Below are positions 6,412 through 10,204 of a stretch of 10,204 bases of DNA, piece by piece. The stretch's first letter is position 1. Each line of letters opens with the position of its first letter. Source of the DNA: DATJGF01 sp035495315 (lineage in GTDB: Bacteria > Verrucomicrobiota > Verrucomicrobiia > Limisphaerales > UBA8199). Location: NCBI GenBank assembly GCA_035495315.1, contig DATJGF010000252.1:1-10204 (forward strand), in the 5' to 3' direction. Position numbers and translations under genes: made by a program. The notes beneath the pieces were generated by a model. That model ran no database searches, was not told the origin of the DNA, and worked only from the letters and a program-made list of their open reading frames with translations.

Positions 6412-7575
6412 TTAAGTTCTCCTCAATGCTTTGACCACCGTAAGCCGCATAGCCTGCCGCGCTGGCAGCCAGCCGCCGGCGAGGCCCATAGCGACCGCGA
6501 ACACGAGGGCCTGTATAACAATGGTGAAGGTAACGTGAAACCTGAAGGCCAGGGTCGGCGACGAAAGTGAACCGTTGAATTTGCTTGAAAACCCATTAAT
6601 TGGCATAGCCAGGAGCACCCCAATCAGACCCGCCACAAAGGCCAAAGTCGAAGACTCCAATAGGAATGAAGTCATAATCGACATTGGCCGGAAACCCAAG
6701 GCCCGCAAGGTACCGATTTCCGTGGTGCGGGCCGAGACGGAGGCGTACATCGTATTCATCGCGGCGAAAATCGCTGCGGAGGCCATGATTCCGGCCACCA
6801 CTAGACCCAGCACTCGGAGCTTTGCGGCAAAAGCGGATTGTTCTCTGTAATATTCGGATTCCGTTTCCGCCTGTAGATTAATCCTGGGGTCATCCGCGAC
6901 ACGCTGGACCAGGGACGCGACGTTTGCACCCGGCGCAAGCTTGAACCGAACGCTGTTGAAGGAGGAGCCACGGCGAGAATCATCCTGGAGCGTGTGAAGG
7001 TCGGCCCAGACCTCGGATTCAAACGAGCTACCGCCAGCCTCGAAGACCCCTACGACCCTCCAGGTTCTTCGACCAACTCGCAAATCCAAGCCCAAAGAAC
7101 AACCCGGATATCGGTTGACGATTGATTTGCCAATGACCACCTCGCTCAGGCCAGGAACAAGCATACGACCCGAAATGATGTGAACCTTCTCATGCACCAG
7201 TGAACTTGGCGGTAGGACGCCGCGTAGCGGAAGATTATCCAAGCTCCGATCGGCCGCCGGCATCAGGATTTGTTCGGCGAGCTCGGGCGAAACCATTGGG
7301 TTGCCGGATGCGTCGCGCCGGATTTCCGGCAGAAATTTAAGCGCGTCGAGTTGGTCCAATGTGATTATCGAGGCGGTCTCTGAGCTGGCTCCTCGGCGCA
7401 GCAAAATGATGTTATCGGGTGAGCTTGTGTCCTGCACAGTCGAGTCCAGGCCGGCAACCAATGCCATCGCCGCGACGAAGACCGCGACCACCAGAGCGAT
7501 GGCGCCGGCTGTCATCGAGTTGGAGACGCGCCTGAGCAACAGGCTTCTGCTGTTGTATTTGAATGGAATAGCCAT
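6412..7575 (-). CDS. FtsX/MacB-like ABC transporter permease (second subunit)
   Basis: A 387-residue inner-membrane permease with the type VII (MacB/LolCE/FtsX) layout. The first membrane helix is at about 22-43, followed by a large periplasmic MacB_PCD-like domain at about 44-250. Three helices near 254-275, 300-326 and 350-372 follow. The coupling motif TTEIGTLRALGF at 284-295 lies between helices 2 and 3 and contacts the ATPase. The C-terminus LPARQAMRLTVVKALR is the usual ending. It differs strongly from the permease just upstream, so the pump is probably a heterodimer of the two. Its ATG follows the upstream TGA by one base. Such transporters move substrates from the periplasm or outer leaflet outward (MacB) or extract lipoproteins (LolCDE); which applies here is not visible. 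Confidence 0.9.
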   Translation of the reverse strand: MAIPFKYNSRSLLLRRVSNSMTAGAIALVVAVFVAAMALVAGLDSTVQDTSSPDNIILLRRGASSETASIITLDQLDALKFLPEIRRDASGNPMVSPELAEQILMPAADRSLDNLPLRGVLPPSSLVHEKVHIISGRMLVPGLSEVVIGKSIVNRYPGCSLGLDLRVGRRTWRVVGVFEAGGSSFESEVWADLHTLQDDSRRGSSFNSVRFKLAPGANVASLVQRVADDPRINLQAETESEYYREQSAFAAKLRVLGLVVAGIMASAAIFAAMNTMYASVSARTTEIGTLRALGFRPMSIMTSFLLESSTLAFVAGLIGVLLAMPINGFSSKFNGSLSSPTLAFRFHVTFTIVIQALVFAVAMGLAGGWLPARQAMRLTVVKALRRT

Positions 7576-7576
7576 A

Positions 7577-8719
7577 TCAGTCGATGACCCTTAGAGAGTC
7601 GGCAATGGCGCGCCGCGCGGCCGCTCGAGCAGGAAACCAGGCGCTCAAAACGCCAATCAGAACCGAGACTGCCAGCGCCTCAGCGACCACGAACGGCGGT
7701 ATCCGAAGGGTTGCAAATGGTCCCAGCGCGTCCGCATTGAACGAAAAGATTTTGAGAAGACCAAATGCTCCACCGCAGCCTACGGCACCGCCGAGCACGG
7801 CTATAGTCACGGATTCCGCTACCAGTAGGCCGAGTAAAGTGTTCGCTGGGAATCCAATCGAGCGCATAACAGCAATTTCGTTGCGCTTTTCTCGGATCGA
7901 CATGGCAGCCGTGTTCGCGGCGACCAGGCCGATTGCGACAACCACGACGAGCCCAAGCAGTTCAGCCAGGCGAAAAAAAGCTCGAAACCGGCCAATGATG
8001 CTGCCCAGGAAAGCGGCCTCGGAGTCGCTCTGCGTTTCGGCCGATGAATTAGCAAACATTTGATCCAAGGCGGCTGCCACTTGCGGCACAGCGCTTGAAC
8101 TATCCACGCGAACCCAGAAGTTATGGGCAATACCAGGCCGGCCTGCTGCTTCTTCGAAATAGTCGCGACGGAACATAAGGAAGCTAGGAGCCGGCGGCCG
8201 GGCAACTGTGCCGACTATGGTAAGGGCGAGATTGAATGGAAACGTGGTTCCGCGAAGTTGAATCTGCTGCCCTACATGCAGATTGAAGCGCCTCATCGTG
8301 CCCTCAGCCACAATGCACGCGGTTTTTAGCTTTTTGAACTGCTCAACTCCGCCTGCTGAAAATCCCCAGTCGGGCCACATCACGTCGATCTGCTCAGGAT
8401 CAACTGCAATGTTCGGGAATTGGTCCGTGACGTCGTGATAAATTCCGCCGAAGAAAACATCAGGCACCACGGCGACTACGTGTGGCGTGGCGGCAATTTT
8501 GGACTTATAGGCTTCCGGAAGCGGGTAATCGAGACCCATCTTGGTCCGGCAGGCGATGCGAACCGACGAAGAGGTATCGGCGAGCACCTGATTTGCAAAG
8601 TTCGGCAAACTGACCAGGGCGGAGAAAATGAACAGCGAAACGGCGATGGAGAGCATTGTGAGGATCGTTCTCCGTTTGCTGCGTAGCAGGTTCTTCAGGA
8701 TCAAGAGCGCGTATTTCAT
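7577..8719 (-). CDS. FtsX/MacB-like ABC transporter permease (first subunit)
   Basis: A 380-residue inner-membrane permease. A cytoplasmic amphipathic start (LKNLLRSKRRT, 8-18) leads into the first helix at about 17-38. A periplasmic domain covers about 40-245, with further helices near 252-272, 293-322 and 343-365. The coupling segment REKRNEIAVMRSIGF at 276-290 is the family hallmark, and the C-terminus AARRAIADSLRVID is typical. The ATG at 8717-8719 is 18 bases after the ATPase stop, with a purine-rich GAAGGGG before it that can serve as a Shine-Dalgarno. It probably pairs with the next permease and the upstream ATPase. No extra domains are seen. Confidence 0.9.
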   Translation of the reverse strand: MKYALLILKNLLRSKRRTILTMLSIAVSLFIFSALVSLPNFANQVLADTSSSVRIACRTKMGLDYPLPEAYKSKIAATPHVVAVVPDVFFGGIYHDVTDQFPNIAVDPEQIDVMWPDWGFSAGGVEQFKKLKTACIVAEGTMRRFNLHVGQQIQLRGTTFPFNLALTIVGTVARPPAPSFLMFRRDYFEEAAGRPGIAHNFWVRVDSSSAVPQVAAALDQMFANSSAETQSDSEAAFLGSIIGRFRAFFRLAELLGLVVVVAIGLVAANTAAMSIREKRNEIAVMRSIGFPANTLLGLLVAESVTIAVLGGAVGCGGAFGLLKIFSFNADALGPFATLRIPPFVVAEALAVSVLIGVLSAWFPARAAARRAIADSLRVID

Positions 8720-8737
8720 ATTTGCCCCTTCGAGGGC

Positions 8738-9493
8738 CTACACTTGAACTCGAATCTTCGCATCAGGTTTGGGAGCTGCGCCGCCCTTCTCGGTTCCAAC
8801 GAGCAGCCCCTTCTCCAGTCGATAGACGGTCTCCACAAACCGCTCCGAACGAGAATCGTGGGTCACCATCACGATCGTCTTCTGCAATTGTTCATTCAAT
8901 TGGCTCAGGAGGTTCAGAATTTCATCGGCAGATTTGGCATCGAGGTCCCCCGTAGGCTCGTCCGCGACGACAATAGTGGGATCCGTGACGATAGCTCTGG
9001 CTATTGCCACGCGTTGTTCCTGTCCGCCAGAGAGTTGCCGTGGATAATGAGTCATCCGATCTGACAGGCCGACGGCCCTAAGCGCAAACTCCACATGCTC
9101 CATTCGCACCGATTTGCTCAGGTCTGTGAGCAATAGTGGCAACTCTACGTTCTCAAAGGCCGTCAAAACCGGGATTAAGTTGTAGAATTGGAACACCAGG
9201 CCGATATGCCGGGCACGCCAGGAGGCCAGTTCGCTCTCCGGCATCCCGGCGATTTCTTCCCCGCCCACGGCGACCCGTCCCGATGTGGGGTGATCGATCC
9301 CCGCAATCAAGTTGAGCATCGTGGTCTTCCCAGAGCCCGAGGGGCCCATAATAGCCACAAAACTGCGCGAAGGTATTTGGAGTGTGACGTCGTCGAGAGC
9401 GCGCACTTCAAATTCATCACGGCGATACGCACGCGTGACATGCTCCAGATCAACTGCGGTGTGTCCGTTTATCGTGGAATTTGGTGCCTTCAT
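8738..9493 (-). CDS. ABC transporter ATP-binding protein, MacB/LolD type
   Basis: A 251-residue cytoplasmic ATPase with every motif needed for activity. Walker A GPSGSGKT is at 50-57, the Q-loop Gln at 102, signature LSGGQEQR at 154-161, Walker B VVADEP at 175-180, the D-loop GDLD at 182-185 and switch His212 in VTHD. NLIPVLTAFENVELPL at 105-120 is the helical-domain run typical of the MacB/LolD group. It is a separate chain, unlike E. coli MacB where ATPase and permease are fused. It is first of the four-gene exporter operon. The ATG at 9491-9493 has no clear Shine-Dalgarno; the upstream bases include a small palindrome TTGTTGAACAA. The first 13 or so residues are a non-conserved extension. 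Confidence 0.95.
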   Translation of the reverse strand: MKAPNSTINGHTAVDLEHVTRAYRRDEFEVRALDDVTLQIPSRSFVAIMGPSGSGKTTMLNLIAGIDHPTSGRVAVGGEEIAGMPESELASWRARHIGLVFQFYNLIPVLTAFENVELPLLLTDLSKSVRMEHVEFALRAVGLSDRMTHYPRQLSGGQEQRVAIARAIVTDPTIVVADEPTGDLDAKSADEILNLLSQLNEQLQKTIVMVTHDSRSERFVETVYRLEKGLLVGTEKGGAAPKPDAKIRVQV

Positions 9494-9609
9494 TTCAGCA
9501 ATTGTTCAACAAGTTTCATCTCCGTCGACCAACATCGGTCGTCGAACATAAGACCAGCGAGGCGTCGGATTTGTGACAGCCGCTTTCCAGCCTCCTCCGA
9601 GCAACGCGA
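9494..9609. other. Intergenic stretch upstream of the exporter operon
   Basis: These 116 bases separate the SDR-like stop from the ATPase start. They could hold the exporter promoter, but I see no good -35/-10 pair. Small symmetric elements are TTGTTCAACAA (9502-9512, 5-1-5 palindrome) and CGACC/GGTCG (9526-9530 and 9537-9541, 6-base loop). Neither is long enough to name as an operator or a terminator. Confidence 0.3.
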
Positions 9610-10204
9610 TCAACCGTATGCTAATGGAACGCTACCGATCGCTTTGGCAACCATTCGCTCACTCAGCTCAAAGAGTCGTCGGCCCGTTTCAGAGTCGGTT
9701 GCAGCACTGCCAGGTTCGATTCGTTTGAACCGCTTTATTTTCAGGAATAATCCGCCGCTTACTCCTTCAAACTGGTTATCAAGCAGCAAGCTCAGAACCG
9801 ACCCCGCAACGTCTCGTGGAGTTTGGCGGAGCAAGGGATCGAAGATTATCGGCACCAGGATTTTCATCCACAGTGGAAATTCGCGTCGGATCTTGGTCTT
9901 GACCACACCGATCTTCAAGCAATTAATTGCCACGTTTGATTGTTCACCGTTTCGTATGCGCGCCATTTCACTCGTAAACGCGTCGTTGGCCGCGCAGAAT
10001 TGGAGAACGGACCGGATCGTCGAAAAATTCCCGGTGAGATTAACGTCGTCGAAATAGATCTTCCCTTGTTGAGCTGCTCCGCTGAGAAGGACAACGCGCG
10101 CGCTTTGATTGGATCGTCCCGCTGATTCCAGAAGTGGCAGGAGGCGCTGAGTTAGCGCGAACCGGCTGAGATAGTTGAGAGCAAAAGTGGATTCGATACC
10201 TTCA
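9610..10204 (-). CDS. SDR-like protein with degenerate catalytic residues, 5' end outside window
   Basis: The last 197 or so residues of a short-chain-dehydrogenase-fold protein. The frame stays open to the window edge, so the ATG at 9964-9966 is internal and the NAD(P)-binding glycine motif lies outside. Recognisable blocks are ALNYLSRFALTQRLLPLLE (substrate/tetrad-Asn helix), ARVVLLSGAAQQGKIYFDDV (strand 5 and following loop) and NCLKIGVVKTKIRREFP (the usual PG motif region, here KIG). The closest classical relatives are retinol-dehydrogenase/WWOX-like SDRs of about 300 residues. The catalytic Ser position reads Gly (LSGAA), and the YxxxK motif reads FCAAN (codons 9985-9999), so Tyr and Lys are Phe and Asn. 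It is therefore probably not a normal oxidoreductase. It lies on the exporter strand, 116 bases upstream; co-transcription is possible but unproven. Confidence 0.8.
   Translation of the reverse strand, partial: EGIESTFALNYLSRFALTQRLLPLLESAGRSNQSARVVLLSGAAQQGKIYFDDVNLTGNFSTIRSVLQFCAANDAFTSEMARIRNGEQSNVAINCLKIGVVKTKIRREFPLWMKILVPIIFDPLLRQTPRDVAGSVLSLLLDNQFEGVSGGLFLKIKRFKRIEPGSAATDSETGRRLFELSERMVAKAIGSVPLAYG

Noticed and set aside
7584..8063. Plus-strand open frame of 159 codons opposite the first permease
   Set aside because: The Ala/Arg/Thr-rich translation is what the reverse strand of a hydrophobic permease gene gives; no start signal or family match.
9502..9512. Palindrome TTGTTCAACAA just upstream of the ATPase start
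   Set aside because: An 11-base palindrome alone is weak evidence for an operator; it has no second copy nearby and does not resemble the TGTA-N8-TACA sites.
9188..10057. Long plus-strand open frame of 289 codons
   Set aside because: It lies opposite the ABC ATPase and the SDR-like gene, both of which have clear family motifs, and its own translation shows no recognisable domain and unusual composition.

Overview
The window carries ten protein-coding genes and no RNA gene, mobile element or CRISPR array. Base composition is moderate (roughly mid-50s % GC by eye). Two of the genes have A-rich leaders with no Shine-Dalgarno sequence. The gene content (a large GH63-type glucosidase, a TetR-controlled redox/hydrolase cluster, and a split MacB-like ABC exporter) fits a Gram-negative soil or freshwater bacterium. 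My best guess is Verrucomicrobiota (Pedosphaera/Limisphaerales type), but that rests on general resemblance and no search was possible.

Layout. Positions 1-1647 (+) hold the 3' part of a GH63/MGH1-like glycoside hydrolase that starts before the window. It converges on a TetR-family regulator at 1690-2274 (-). The regulator is divergent from a three-gene + strand cluster: a short-chain dehydrogenase (2461-3210), a zinc-free quinone-oxidoreductase-type dehydrogenase (3241-4215) and an alpha/beta hydrolase with an aspartate nucleophile (4249-5106). The regulator/dehydrogenase gap contains two near-identical, oppositely oriented 16-bp sites of the form TGTA-N8-TACA. Their centres are 53 bp apart and they bracket candidate promoters for both directions. 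This is the clearest regulatory signal in the window.

Positions 5197-9493 (-) form a tightly packed exporter operon, transcribed as ATPase, FtsX-like permease 1, FtsX-like permease 2, then HlyD-type membrane fusion protein. Spacings are 18, 1 and 0 bases. No outer-membrane channel is visible. Upstream of it on the same strand, 9610 to the window end, is the 3' part of a short-chain-dehydrogenase-like protein whose catalytic Ser, Tyr and Lys positions appear to be Gly, Phe and Asn.

How they fit together (inference). The TetR protein probably represses itself and the three enzymes until a small, possibly electrophilic or quinone-like molecule appears. The enzymes would then reduce and hydrolyse it. 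The exporter runs convergent to this cluster and could serve detoxification or envelope transport, but nothing in the sequence ties the two units together. I did not find a clearly new type of system. The most unusual items are the paired operators and the catalytically degenerate dehydrogenase.
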